Part shown: in pieces, positions 6,774 to 14,500 of the stretch
Layout: the number at the start of each line of letters is the position of its first letter
Numbering within the stretch: position 1 is the stretch's first letter
Assembly: GCA_023266455.1 (NCBI GenBank)
Contig: JAHFQD010000009.1
Span: 1-14,996 of the forward strand
Origin: Candidatus Muproteobacteria bacterium
GTDB taxonomy: Bacteria; Pseudomonadota; Gammaproteobacteria; Acidiferrobacterales; Sulfurifustaceae
Direction: 5' to 3'
DNA length: 14,996 nt
The notes under the pieces: model-generated
What the model was told of the DNA's origin: nothing
The model's database searches: none
Seen by the model: the letters and a program-made list of their open reading frames with translations, nothing else
Program-made: the position numbers and the translations under genes

Positions 6774-9401
6774 TTGGTAGGTGGGGTACACACTAAAACT
6801 TGGATAGTCGTGACAAAGTATAGAAATATCGTCTCGACGGTCGCTGCGCTATTTTCGGTGGTGATCGGAGCCGCCGTTATTTTCGGTTGGTATGCCGATA
6901 AACCCGTCCTGATACAAATTATGCCGGACTTGACGCCGATGCGCTTGAGCGTGGCGTTGGGTTTTGTCGTTGCCGGTGTCGGCTTGTGGAGTGTTATTAC
7001 GCGTCGTCGCCGTCTTGCCGCCGGATGCATCATTTGGCTTCTCGGATTTGGCGGTTTGGCGATTTTACAACGCTTCTTCGGTGTCAGTGGTGGCATCGAC
7101 GGTATTTTCGGTTTGCAATTCCCCGATCTCGATTCATCGCCGGTGCAAGTCGGTGTGAATACCGGCATGTGCTTCATGTTTATCGGTCTCGCATTATATT
7201 TGCTGCGGTCGTCGCTGGATTATTGGTGGCGCTTGTTGACGTTAGTGGCGTCGACGTGCGGCGTCGTCGTTCTCGCTACCGCGGTATTGTTCGGTCATCT
7301 AACGGGTCTCGCCGCCAGCGCTGGTTGGAACGCTTTTTCGCAAATGGCGCTTCACTCCGCGGTGACCTTTATCGTGCTGAGCATCGGTGTACTAAGCGCG
7401 GTTCAGTTTACTTATCGAAATACCATTAACGACGGTCTTGCCGGCAAGTCCTCCGCGCAACGCGTGCCGGCGGTGGCGTGGTTGGTTCTCGGCAGTTCAT
7501 TGGCGTTGACGATATGGGGTTGGCATACCGTTGAAGTTTCCATCACCGAAGGCGCGCGCCACCGCTTCGTTCGCATGGTGGAGCAGATGTCATCGGCCTT
7601 GGACAACCGCATCCACGATCACGAGCAAATATTGATCGGTGGGCAGGCGTTGTTTTCCGCTTCGCAGAACGTCAGCCGCAAGATGTGGCGCGATTACGTC
7701 GAAGCGCAAGATCTGATTAATCGTTTTCCTGGAATCCACGGAATGGGGTTCTCGTTGCGGCTCTCGACTGCGGAATTGCCGGCGCATATCCGAACGGTGC
7801 GCGCCGAAGGTTTTCCGGAGTACAACGTGCGTCCTAGCCAAGCGCGCGATGAATATCATTCCGTAGTTTTTATCGAACCGATGGATTGGCGCGCATTCGG
7901 CTACGACATGTTTACCGAGCCGGTCCATCGCGAATCGATGGAATTGGCGCGCGACACCGGACAGACCGCGCTCTCGGGAAAAATCATGGTGCACGATAGC
8001 CGCCACGAAGCGCAGGCCGGTTTCATGATGTTCGTGCCAGTGTACCGAGGTGGACGTACGCCGACGACGTTGAGGAATCGACGCGAGAAGCTGCTTGGTT
8101 TCGTCTACAGCCCGTTCCGCGCTATCGACTTTATTCAAGGGACCTTAGGCGAGGAATTCCCGGATATTTCACTGCAGGTCTACGACGGCGCCGAAAGTAC
8201 ACCGGCGACGCTCTTATACGATACGGATGCCAATATGCTTTTTCCCGAGCGCCGGCGCTCGGCGACGTTCCAGAGCGTGCAAGCGATCGACGCCCGCGGG
8301 CACATCTGGAAACTTGTTTTCCATAGTCGTTCCAGTTTCGAATCCGCGCAGCCGTCTTATGAACCCGCCGCGGTGTTGATGGGCGGCGTGTTACTGAGCT
8401 TGCTGTTGTTCGGCATCACGTTGTCGTTGTCCAACACGCGCGAGCGCGCCGTGGCCATGGCCGAAGACATGACGCTCAAATTACGCGAAAGCGAAGAGCG
8501 TTATCGACAATTGGTCGCGGAAAGCCGCGGCCTCATTTGTACGCACGATATGGACGGCAACTTGTTGTACGTCAATCCGGCGACCGCCAAATTAATGGGG
8601 CATACCGCCGTGGAATTGGTCGGCAAGAACATTCGTACGTTCTTGAGTCCGGCGGCGCAGCGTCGCTTTACACGTTATATCTCTCGCGTTTCTAGTGGAC
8701 ACGACTCCGGCATGATGCGGATTATCACGCGCGGCGGCGGTCGGCGTGTCTTAGCGTACGACAACTCGTTGTGCCGCGAATCGGGTAAAGCGTTGTACGT
8801 GCTGGTGTACGCGCAGGACGTCACCGATTTGCGGCGCGCGCAACAAGCGTTGAAAGCCGCGAATGCGACGATGCGTCAGATGGCGACCGACGATTCATTA
8901 ACCTGTTTGTGCAATCGTCTGTTGTTCGCCGAACACTTAACGCAAGGTATCGAGTATGCCAAGCGTTACCAGCGACCGTTGGCGGTGTTGTTCATCTACG
9001 TTGATAAATTCAAAAGCGTGAACGATCTGCATGGGCACAGCGTCGGCGATCAGTTGTTGCGGCACGTCGCCGATGTGCTGCGTCATTGCATCCGTAAAGT
9101 CGACATAGCGGCCCGTTTCGGCGGCGACGAATTCGTCGTGATGTTGGGTAATCTCGACGAAAGCGACGACTCGACGGTGATCGCGAGCCGCATCGCTTCT
9201 CAGCTACAGGAGCCGGTGGTGCTCGACAGCATTCGTGTGAAGGTCACTTGCAGCATCGGTATCGCGGTGTATCCGGACGACGGTGACGATTGCGAAGCGC
9301 TGTTGCGCGCCTCGGACGAGGCGATGTATCGCATCAAGCATCGCGGCGGCGACGGCTTCCAGTTTTACGCGCTCCGTACGGTTGGCAAAGGCAAGGTCTG
9401 A
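6774..9401 (+). CDS. Membrane sensor with CHASE, PAS and GGDEF domains, metal site altered
   Basis: This 875-residue signalling protein has about seven hydrophobic helices at the N-terminus (about 17-250), a periplasmic CHASE-type sensor domain (about 265-520, including DHEQILIGGQALFSAS and FPGIHGMGFSLRL), a further helix (532-552), a PAS domain (about 570-690, SEERYRQLVAESRGLICTHD) and a GGDEF domain (about 700-870). The active-site loop RFGGDEF (781-787) and the inhibitory-site RxxD (Arg774-Asp777, five residues before GGDEF) are intact. However, the usual D-x-D-x-F-K motif reads YVDKFK (742-747): Tyr742 replaces the first metal-ligand Asp (Asp327 in PleD), and the usual TGLPNR reads TCLCNR (710-715). 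Cyclic-di-GMP synthesis may thus be weak or lost. No EAL domain follows. The start is a TTG with AGGGA seven bases upstream; GTG 6810 is an alternative. Confidence 0.92.
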   Translation: MVGGVHTKTWIVVTKYRNIVSTVAALFSVVIGAAVIFGWYADKPVLIQIMPDLTPMRLSVALGFVVAGVGLWSVITRRRRLAAGCIIWLLGFGGLAILQRFFGVSGGIDGIFGLQFPDLDSSPVQVGVNTGMCFMFIGLALYLLRSSLDYWWRLLTLVASTCGVVVLATAVLFGHLTGLAASAGWNAFSQMALHSAVTFIVLSIGVLSAVQFTYRNTINDGLAGKSSAQRVPAVAWLVLGSSLALTIWGWHTVEVSITEGARHRFVRMVEQMSSALDNRIHDHEQILIGGQALFSASQNVSRKMWRDYVEAQDLINRFPGIHGMGFSLRLSTAELPAHIRTVRAEGFPEYNVRPSQARDEYHSVVFIEPMDWRAFGYDMFTEPVHRESMELARDTGQTALSGKIMVHDSRHEAQAGFMMFVPVYRGGRTPTTLRNRREKLLGFVYSPFRAIDFIQGTLGEEFPDISLQVYDGAESTPATLLYDTDANMLFPERRRSATFQSVQAIDARGHIWKLVFHSRSSFESAQPSYEPAAVLMGGVLLSLLLFGITLSLSNTRERAVAMAEDMTLKLRESEERYRQLVAESRGLICTHDMDGNLLYVNPATAKLMGHTAVELVGKNIRTFLSPAAQRRFTRYISRVSSGHDSGMMRIITRGGGRRVLAYDNSLCRESGKALYVLVYAQDVTDLRRAQQALKAANATMRQMATDDSLTCLCNRLLFAEHLTQGIEYAKRYQRPLAVLFIYVDKFKSVNDLHGHSVGDQLLRHVADVLRHCIRKVDIAARFGGDEFVVMLGNLDESDDSTVIASRIASQLQEPVVLDSIRVKVTCSIGIAVYPDDGDDCEALLRASDEAMYRIKHRGGDGFQFYALRTVGKGKV

Positions 9402-9414
9402 TGCAAGCCGATCT

Positions 9415-9453
9415 CGGGCGAGCGACTTGTTCGTCGCGTTTTTCGCTTGCCCG
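9415..9453 (+). terminator. Possible terminator or competing hairpins after the GGDEF gene
   Basis: Two mutually exclusive structures are visible. A small hairpin GCGAC (9422-9426) / GTCGC (9433-9437) is followed by GTTTTT, which resembles an intrinsic terminator. A larger 10-bp stem (9415-9424 with 9444-9453, one G-U pair) would enclose the T run. This lies between the sensor gene and TRAP operon 2. Its strength cannot be judged by eye. Confidence 0.4.
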
Positions 9454-9491
9454 ACGAGGTGACGTGCGCTAGCGTGTGCTCGGTTCATGGC

Positions 9492-9518
9492 TAATATTTG
9501 TTGCAAGTTTTAAGGACG
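9492..9518 (+). promoter_or_regulatory. Shared leader motif upstream of dctP2, with -10-like hexamer
   Basis: TAATAT at 9492-9497 is a plausible -10 hexamer, followed by GCAAGTTTT (9503-9511) and TAAGGACG (9511-9518). The same three elements precede dctP1 (TACTAT 2381, GCAAGTTTT 2393, TAAGGACG 2419). No good -35 box is seen at the expected place, so an activator-dependent promoter or a non-sigma-70 promoter is possible. Confidence 0.35.
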
Positions 9519-9544
9519 TATCACAGAGCGACAATGGAGGTGTC

Positions 9545-9592
9545 ATGTTATTCCAACAAACCAGGAGGTGGTCTGATGAGCGGTCGATCTAA
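9545..9592 (+). CDS. Possible 15-residue leader ORF overlapping the dctP2 start
   Basis: ATG 9545 has GGAGG four bases upstream and opens a 15-codon frame (MLFQQTRRWSDERSI) ending at TAA 9590-9592. It therefore overlaps the dctP2 start at 9576 in another frame. The position mirrors the small frame ahead of dctP1. It may provide translational coupling or be chance; an in-frame upstream ATG at 9533 could alternatively give a longer dctP2 product. Confidence 0.2.
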   Translation: MLFQQTRRWSDERSI

Positions 9593-10748
9593 AAAATCCA
9601 ATTCCATCCGCAGCCAAACATCCAAAAAAGTGTCGCGCCGAAAATTCTTAGCGGGTGCGGCGGCTTCGGTCGGTGGCGCGGCGGCGGTCGGTTTGCCTTC
9701 GATCGTCAAGGCCGCGGGTCCGATCAACATGCGTTGGCAAAGTACCTGGCCGGCGAAAGACATCTTCCACGAATATGCCCTCGACTTCGCCAAGAAGGTC
9801 AACGACATGACCGGTGGCGAACTCAAAATCGAAGTGTTGCCCGCCGGCGCGGTGGTGCCGGCCTTCGGATTACTCGACGCGGTATCGAAAGGCACACTCG
9901 ACGGTGGTCACGGCGTTTTGGTTTATCATTACGGTAAGCAAAACGCGTTGGCACTCTGGGGTTCGGGACCGGCATTCGGTATGGACGCGAACATGTTGCT
10001 CGCGTGGCATAAGTACGGTGGCGGTAAAGAGTTGTTGGAAAAACTTTACCAATCCATCGGCGCCAACGTGGTTTCGTTTCCGTACGGTCCGATGCCGACG
10101 CAACCGTTGGGCTGGTTCAAGAAGCCGATCAATAAAGCGGACGATTTCAAAGGTCTCAAATATCGCACCGTCGGTATTTCGATCGACGTATTTACGGGCA
10201 TGGGCGCGGCGGTTAACGCTTTGCCGGGCGGTGAAATCGTACCGGCGATGGATCGCGGACTGTTGGACGCGGCCGAGTTCAACAACGCCAGCTCCGATCG
10301 CACACTCGGATTCCCGGACGTTGCGAAAGTCTGCATGCTGCAGAGCTACCATCAGAACGCCGAGCAGTTCGAGATCATGTTCAACAAGACTAAGTACGAC
10401 GCTTTATCCACCAGCATGAAATCCATCATCGCTATCGCCGTGGAAGCGGCGTCGGCCGATATGTCGTGGAAGGCGGTGGATCGCTATTCCAAGGACTACA
10501 TGGAAATGCAAACCAAGCAAGGCGTGAAGTTTTATAAGACGCCCGAAGCGGTGCTGCAGAGACAGCTCGAGACCTATGACGCGGCCATCGCCAAGAAATT
10601 GAACGACAACCCGTTGTTCAAGGAAATTCTGGAATCGCAGAAGCAATTCGCCGAACGCGCGGTACGTTGGGATCTCGACACCAACGTCAATCGACGCATG
10701 GCGTACAACCATTACTTCGGAAAGAAACCCGAACCGAAGAAGTCGTAG
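9576..10748 (+). CDS. dctP: TRAP substrate-binding protein, FcbT1-like, Tat-exported (DctP, system 2)
   Basis: This is the periplasmic receptor of the second TRAP system. I chose ATG 9576 because AGGAGG lies seven bases upstream and the resulting 390-residue product has a normal twin-arginine signal (VSRRKFLAGAAAS, 19-31, then an Ala/Gly-rich core to about 47). In-frame ATGs at 9498 and 9533 would add an odd extension. Family features are LPAGAVVPAFGLLDAVSKG, FKGLKYRTVGIS (191-202, with the expected carboxylate-binding Arg197), and LLDAAEFNNASSDRTLGFPDVAK (229-251, broken here only by description), followed by QNAEQFEIMFN. Compared with dctP1, the Glu-Trp pair is Glu-Phe (234-235) and the GPYDD and PGWWE blocks are lost, so the ligand is probably different. 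dctQ and dctM follow in the same direction, and a strong hairpin separates it from dctQ. Confidence 0.95.
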   Translation: MSGRSKKSNSIRSQTSKKVSRRKFLAGAAASVGGAAAVGLPSIVKAAGPINMRWQSTWPAKDIFHEYALDFAKKVNDMTGGELKIEVLPAGAVVPAFGLLDAVSKGTLDGGHGVLVYHYGKQNALALWGSGPAFGMDANMLLAWHKYGGGKELLEKLYQSIGANVVSFPYGPMPTQPLGWFKKPINKADDFKGLKYRTVGISIDVFTGMGAAVNALPGGEIVPAMDRGLLDAAEFNNASSDRTLGFPDVAKVCMLQSYHQNAEQFEIMFNKTKYDALSTSMKSIIAIAVEAASADMSWKAVDRYSKDYMEMQTKQGVKFYKTPEAVLQRQLETYDAAIAKKLNDNPLFKEILESQKQFAERAVRWDLDTNVNRRMAYNHYFGKKPEPKKS

Positions 10749-10756
10749 CCGTTAAC

Positions 10757-10795
10757 TCGGGCGCTGTCCGCTAATGCGGACGGCGCCCGATTTCT
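10757..10795 (+). terminator. Strong hairpin between dctP2 and dctQ2 (partial terminator or mRNA stabiliser)
   Basis: A 15-bp stem (10757-10771 with 10776-10790, one G-U pair) encloses the loop TAAT, and a short TTTCT follows. It lies inside an operon, directly after dctP. Such a hairpin would reduce read-through and protect the upstream mRNA end, giving more receptor than membrane subunit. The T tail is short, so termination is probably partial. Confidence 0.75.
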
Positions 10796-10811
10796 GTAAC
10801 ATGGCGCCACG

Positions 10812-11471
10812 ATGAACGTTCATCGATTACTCCACACCGTTGACCGAATCAGCACATGGTCCGGTAAAGTTTTTTCTTGGCTTATCTGCGTTTTGATGTT
10901 GGTCGTCTGCGTCGAAGTGTTCAAACGCTATATCTTGAATGCACCGACCGCCTGGATTTTCGATCTCAATTCCATGCTCTACGGTACGCTTTTCATGCTG
11001 TGCGGCGCTTATACGCTCGCGCAAGACGGCCACGTACGCGGCGATTTTCTCTACGGCAATATGAAGCCGCGCACACAAGCGGCATTCGATTTGGTGTTGT
11101 ACTTTCTGTTTTTCATCCCCGGCATCCTCGCGCTCATCTACGCTGGTTACGATTTCGCTTTGGAATCCTGGCGCATCGGCGAACGTTCGACGGTGACGGC
11201 GGAAGGGCCGACGCTTTATCAATTCAAAGCGATGATTCCGCTTGCCGGCGCGCTGATCATGCTCCAAGGGTTGTCGGAAATCGTGCGCTGCGTCTTATGT
11301 CTGCGTTCAGGTACCTGGCCGCCGCGGCTTAAGGACGTGCAGGAAATCGACGTGGTCGAAGAACAACTCGCGCGCAGTGAATTCGTCAACGACGCCGATA
11401 AAAAAATGGCGATCGACAGCGTGCATCAAATGGAAAAAAACGAACCCGGTCAGCACAAAGGGGGCGTGTAA
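10812..11471 (+). CDS. dctQ: TRAP transporter small permease (DctQ, system 2)
   Basis: The 219-residue small membrane subunit has hydrophobic segments at about 20-38, 54-70, 90-112 and 140-160. The DctQ signature region reads TAWIFDLNSMLYGTLFMLCG (46-65) followed by AYTLAQDGHVRGDFLYG (66-82). The C-terminal tail from about 170 is long, hydrophilic and charged, longer than in typical DctQ. The stop codon directly abuts the dctM ATG with no spacing. The ATG has no obvious Shine-Dalgarno sequence, which together with the hairpin upstream suggests lower expression than dctP. It resembles the FcbT2-like branch. Confidence 0.93.
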   Translation: MNVHRLLHTVDRISTWSGKVFSWLICVLMLVVCVEVFKRYILNAPTAWIFDLNSMLYGTLFMLCGAYTLAQDGHVRGDFLYGNMKPRTQAAFDLVLYFLFFIPGILALIYAGYDFALESWRIGERSTVTAEGPTLYQFKAMIPLAGALIMLQGLSEIVRCVLCLRSGTWPPRLKDVQEIDVVEEQLARSEFVNDADKKMAIDSVHQMEKNEPGQHKGGV

Positions 11472-13511
11472 ATGAGCGATCCGATTCTCGGACTCACGAT
11501 GCTCGGGCTCATCGTGGCCGCTATCATGATGGGGTTTCCGACTGCCTTCACGATGATGGGGCTCGGTATGTTTTTCGGCTTCATAGCGTTTTGGGACCCG
11601 ACGCTACCGTGGTACGACAACCATATTTTCGACCTCATGGTGCAGCGCACCTACGGGGCGATGAATAACGACACACTGCTGTCGATTCCGTTGTTCGTTT
11701 TCATGGGTTACATCATCGAACGCGCGGCGTTGGTGGACAAAATGTTCTTCAGCGTGCAGTTGGCGTTCCGGCGCATGCCGGCGTCGCTGGCGGTGACGAC
11801 ATTATTAGTATGCGCGTTCTGGGGTATCGCTTCGGGCATCGTCGGCGCGGTGGTGGTGTTGATGGGCGTCATCGCTATGCGGCCGATGTTAAACGCCGGC
11901 TACGACGTGCGTCTGGCATCCGGCGTGATCACCGCCGGCGGCACCTTGGGAATTTTGATTCCGCCTTCGGTCATGCTGATCGTGTACGCCGCGGTCGCGG
12001 GACAATCGATCGTGAAGCTTTACGCCGCCGCGATGTTGCCGGGATTCTTTCTTACCTTTTTATATTTGATCTACATCATCGGCTGGGCGTTATGGAATCC
12101 GAAGATCGCGCCTAAGTTGCCCGATGACAAATTTAAAGTCGATGTGCCGGAGTGGTTACGGCTATTCGAACGTAATTTATCTCCCCGAGTCGTCGGCGGT
12201 TTGATCGCCGCCGCTGTGCGGCCCGCGTTGTTGCGGAATTTCCGCATGGCCGACGGCAGCAACGTCGGTTACGGCATGGTGATGAAAAATTTAATGGCGG
12301 CGTTTATTCCGTTGCTGCTGAACATCGTCTTTTTCGGCACGGTGTGGTGGTACGTCGTGATTTACAACGCAGCGCCACCGCCCGTGCAACAGGCGCCAGC
12401 GGTTGTCGCGCCGGCCTTGTCCGAAACCGCGAAAGATCCCAACGCGTTGGCGGAACCGCCGGCGTCGGAAACACCGCAGCCGCTTGGTGTGGGCGAGAGT
12501 TCGGAGACGAACGCTTCGTCGGACAAAGAAACCATGCAGGAGTTGGGCGTGGGCCTCGTTCGCGAAAACGATGAAAACCGCGGCAAGATACCGGAAGACT
12601 TTTACGCTTGGTTCTGGACGATCGCGGGACTAAGTTTGCTCGTGCTCTTCGTTTATTACTGGCGCATGGATGGCGAGAGTTTGGTCATCCTCAAGATGCT
12701 TGAAGCATCGGTGGTGCCGCTCGGTGTGCTGACATTCGTGGTGCTGGCCGTGATCTTGTTCGGCATTACCACCGCCACCGAATCTGCGGCGGTCGGCGCG
12801 CTTGGCGGGATGTACCTCGCGGGCTACGCCAAGTACCCGCGACGCGTGTTGTGGTCGAGCGCCGTCGGTGTGGTCGTCGGCGTAATTCTGGGTGAAATGC
12901 GCGGCGATTTCATGACGCTACTCGTCGCCGGTTCTCTCGGCGGATTGTTCGCTGGCACCGGCTTGCCCTGGATCTGGGATTTGGCCACAAAGCGCGAATT
13001 GCTTTCCAATATTAAAGAATCGACGTTCCTGACCGCGAAGACCACAGCGATGGTGTGCTGGTTGTTCATCGGTTCGGCGTTGTTCTCGGCGGTGTTCGCG
13101 TTGCACGGTGGGCAGGGCGTGATCGAGCGCTGGGTGATGAGCCTGAACATGTCGCCGACGCAATTTATGATTTTGTCGCAGGCGATTATTTTCTTCCTTG
13201 GTTGGCCGTTGGAATGGACCGAGATCATCGTGATCTTCGTGCCGATCTTTATTCCTTTGTTGTCGCATTTCAACGTCGATCCGGTGCTGTTCGGAACCAT
13301 GGTCGCGGTGAACTTGCAGGCGGCATTTCTATCGCCGCCGGTGGCGATGTCGGCGTTTTATCTCAAGGGTGTTTCACCGCCGCACGTTACGCTTAATCAA
13401 ATTTTCGCCGGCATGATGCCGTATATGCTGATCGTCATTTTATGCTTGGTCATCATGTACGTCTGGCCCGGCATGACGTTGCGGCTGCCTAACTTCTTAT
13501 ATGGCAACTAA
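11472..13511 (+). CDS. dctM: Oversized TRAP transporter large permease (DctM, system 2)
   Basis: This is the transport channel subunit of system 2. Core DctM motifs are present: MNNDTLLSIPLFVFMGYIIE (64-83), GGTLGILIPPSVMLIVYA (156-173), TTATESAAVGALGG (433-446) and a final FLSPPVAMSAFYLKG (619-633). At 679 residues it is about 250 longer than canonical DctM. One insert (about 210-405) adds two hydrophobic segments (about 277-299 and 379-397) around a hydrophilic Pro/Ala/Glu-rich linker (about 301-375). A second (about 453-515) adds two more hydrophobic stretches absent from the DctM of system 1. The usual TPTE motif is TATE. The reading frame is continuous with good codon use, so this is not a frameshift artefact. 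AAGGGGG lies seven bases before the ATG. The end overlaps the next gene by 11 bases. Confidence 0.94.
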   Translation: MSDPILGLTMLGLIVAAIMMGFPTAFTMMGLGMFFGFIAFWDPTLPWYDNHIFDLMVQRTYGAMNNDTLLSIPLFVFMGYIIERAALVDKMFFSVQLAFRRMPASLAVTTLLVCAFWGIASGIVGAVVVLMGVIAMRPMLNAGYDVRLASGVITAGGTLGILIPPSVMLIVYAAVAGQSIVKLYAAAMLPGFFLTFLYLIYIIGWALWNPKIAPKLPDDKFKVDVPEWLRLFERNLSPRVVGGLIAAAVRPALLRNFRMADGSNVGYGMVMKNLMAAFIPLLLNIVFFGTVWWYVVIYNAAPPPVQQAPAVVAPALSETAKDPNALAEPPASETPQPLGVGESSETNASSDKETMQELGVGLVRENDENRGKIPEDFYAWFWTIAGLSLLVLFVYYWRMDGESLVILKMLEASVVPLGVLTFVVLAVILFGITTATESAAVGALGGMYLAGYAKYPRRVLWSSAVGVVVGVILGEMRGDFMTLLVAGSLGGLFAGTGLPWIWDLATKRELLSNIKESTFLTAKTTAMVCWLFIGSALFSAVFALHGGQGVIERWVMSLNMSPTQFMILSQAIIFFLGWPLEWTEIIVIFVPIFIPLLSHFNVDPVLFGTMVAVNLQAAFLSPPVAMSAFYLKGVSPPHVTLNQIFAGMMPYMLIVILCLVIMYVWPGMTLRLPNFLYGN

Positions 13512-14478
13512 TAGCAAGCCGCGCGTGCTAGTCACGCGCGAAGTGTTTACCGACGTTATTGATTATCTCTCGCAGCATTTCGACGTGACGTCGAATCAAT
13601 CCGACAACTTGTTCACGCCCGCTACGCTGACGCCAGCGCTGGCGGACAAGACGGGCGCTGTCATCGCCATTACGGATCGAATCGACGCCGATGTGCTGGC
13701 GAAGAGTCCTCATCTCAAGGCCGTCTGCAATATCGCGGTCGGCTACAACAACATCGACGTTCCTGCCTGCAGCGCGCGCAAAGTCATGGTTACCAACACG
13801 CCCGGCGTGCTCGACGAAACCACGGCCGATCTCACCTGGTCGCTGATCCTGGCGACCGCGCGCCGCGTGACGGAGGCGGAAGCGTGGTTGCGCCGCGGCG
13901 AATGGGACGGTTGGAAGCTTAAACAGTTTCTCGGCGTCGACGTGCACGGCGCGACACTTGGCATCATCGGCATGGGGCGCATCGGTCAAGCGGTCGCGCG
14001 GCGCGCGCGCGGGTTCGACATGAATATCCTGTATTACAACCGTCGCCGGCTCGATGAAAACACCGAACGAAAATACGCCGCCACGTACGCGCCGATGGAC
14101 GAGTTGCTTGCGCGCGCGGATATCGTGACGCTGCACATACCGTATTCGCCCGAGACGCATCATTTGATCGGCGAGGCCCAACTCGCGCGGATGAAACCGA
14201 CGGCCTTGCTTATCAACGTTGCGCGCGGCGGCGTGGTCGACGACGTGGCGCTGATTAAAACACTCGAAGCAAATCGCATCGCCGGCGCCGGGCTCGACGT
14301 GTTCGAAGGCGAACCGAAACTCAACGCCGGATTTTTGAAACTCAAGAACGTTGTACTCACGCCGCACATCGGCAGCTCTTCGGAAGCCACGCGCCGCAAA
14401 ATGGTGTTGACCGCCGCGCAGAATTTGGTGGCGGCGCTCACGATCGGGCGGCCGCCGAATTGGGTAAATCCCTGGTAA
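13501..14478 (+). CDS. ghrB: D-2-hydroxyacid dehydrogenase, glyoxylate/hydroxypyruvate reductase (GhrB-like)
   Basis: This cytoplasmic enzyme probably reduces glyoxylate to glycolate and hydroxypyruvate to D-glycerate. The 325-residue protein has the dinucleotide-binding motif GMGRIG (157-162). The second strand ends in YYNRRR (178-183), where the arginines favour NADPH over NADH. The catalytic set is Arg242 (NVARGGVVDD), Glu271 (LDVFEGEP) and His289 (LTPHIGSSS). The substrate loop IAVGYNNID (78-86) is also typical of GhrB-type enzymes, and the length matches. A gluconate/2-ketogluconate reductase function is a close alternative. The start overlaps dctM by 11 bases and has no clear ribosome site, so translation is probably coupled to the transporter, suggesting that it acts on the imported acid or its product. 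Confidence 0.92.
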   Translation: MATNSKPRVLVTREVFTDVIDYLSQHFDVTSNQSDNLFTPATLTPALADKTGAVIAITDRIDADVLAKSPHLKAVCNIAVGYNNIDVPACSARKVMVTNTPGVLDETTADLTWSLILATARRVTEAEAWLRRGEWDGWKLKQFLGVDVHGATLGIIGMGRIGQAVARRARGFDMNILYYNRRRLDENTERKYAATYAPMDELLARADIVTLHIPYSPETHHLIGEAQLARMKPTALLINVARGGVVDDVALIKTLEANRIAGAGLDVFEGEPKLNAGFLKLKNVVLTPHIGSSSEATRRKMVLTAAQNLVAALTIGRPPNWVNPW

Positions 14479-14500
14479 AAATTTCTCGACTTGGTTAGAA

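Noticed and set aside
9814..10419. 201-codon plus-strand frame inside dctP2
   Set aside because: Out-of-frame shadow of the receptor gene with abnormal Arg/Ser/Thr composition.
12099..12700. Frameshift or gene fusion as the reason for the large DctM2
   Set aside because: The frame is open throughout, with normal codon use, and hydrophobic segments continue on both sides of the linker in the same frame.
13528..14367. 279-codon open frame antisense to the GhrB-like gene
   Set aside because: It is a shadow of a GC-rich coding strand; its product is Arg/His-rich with no recognisable domain, while the plus-strand gene has all catalytic motifs.
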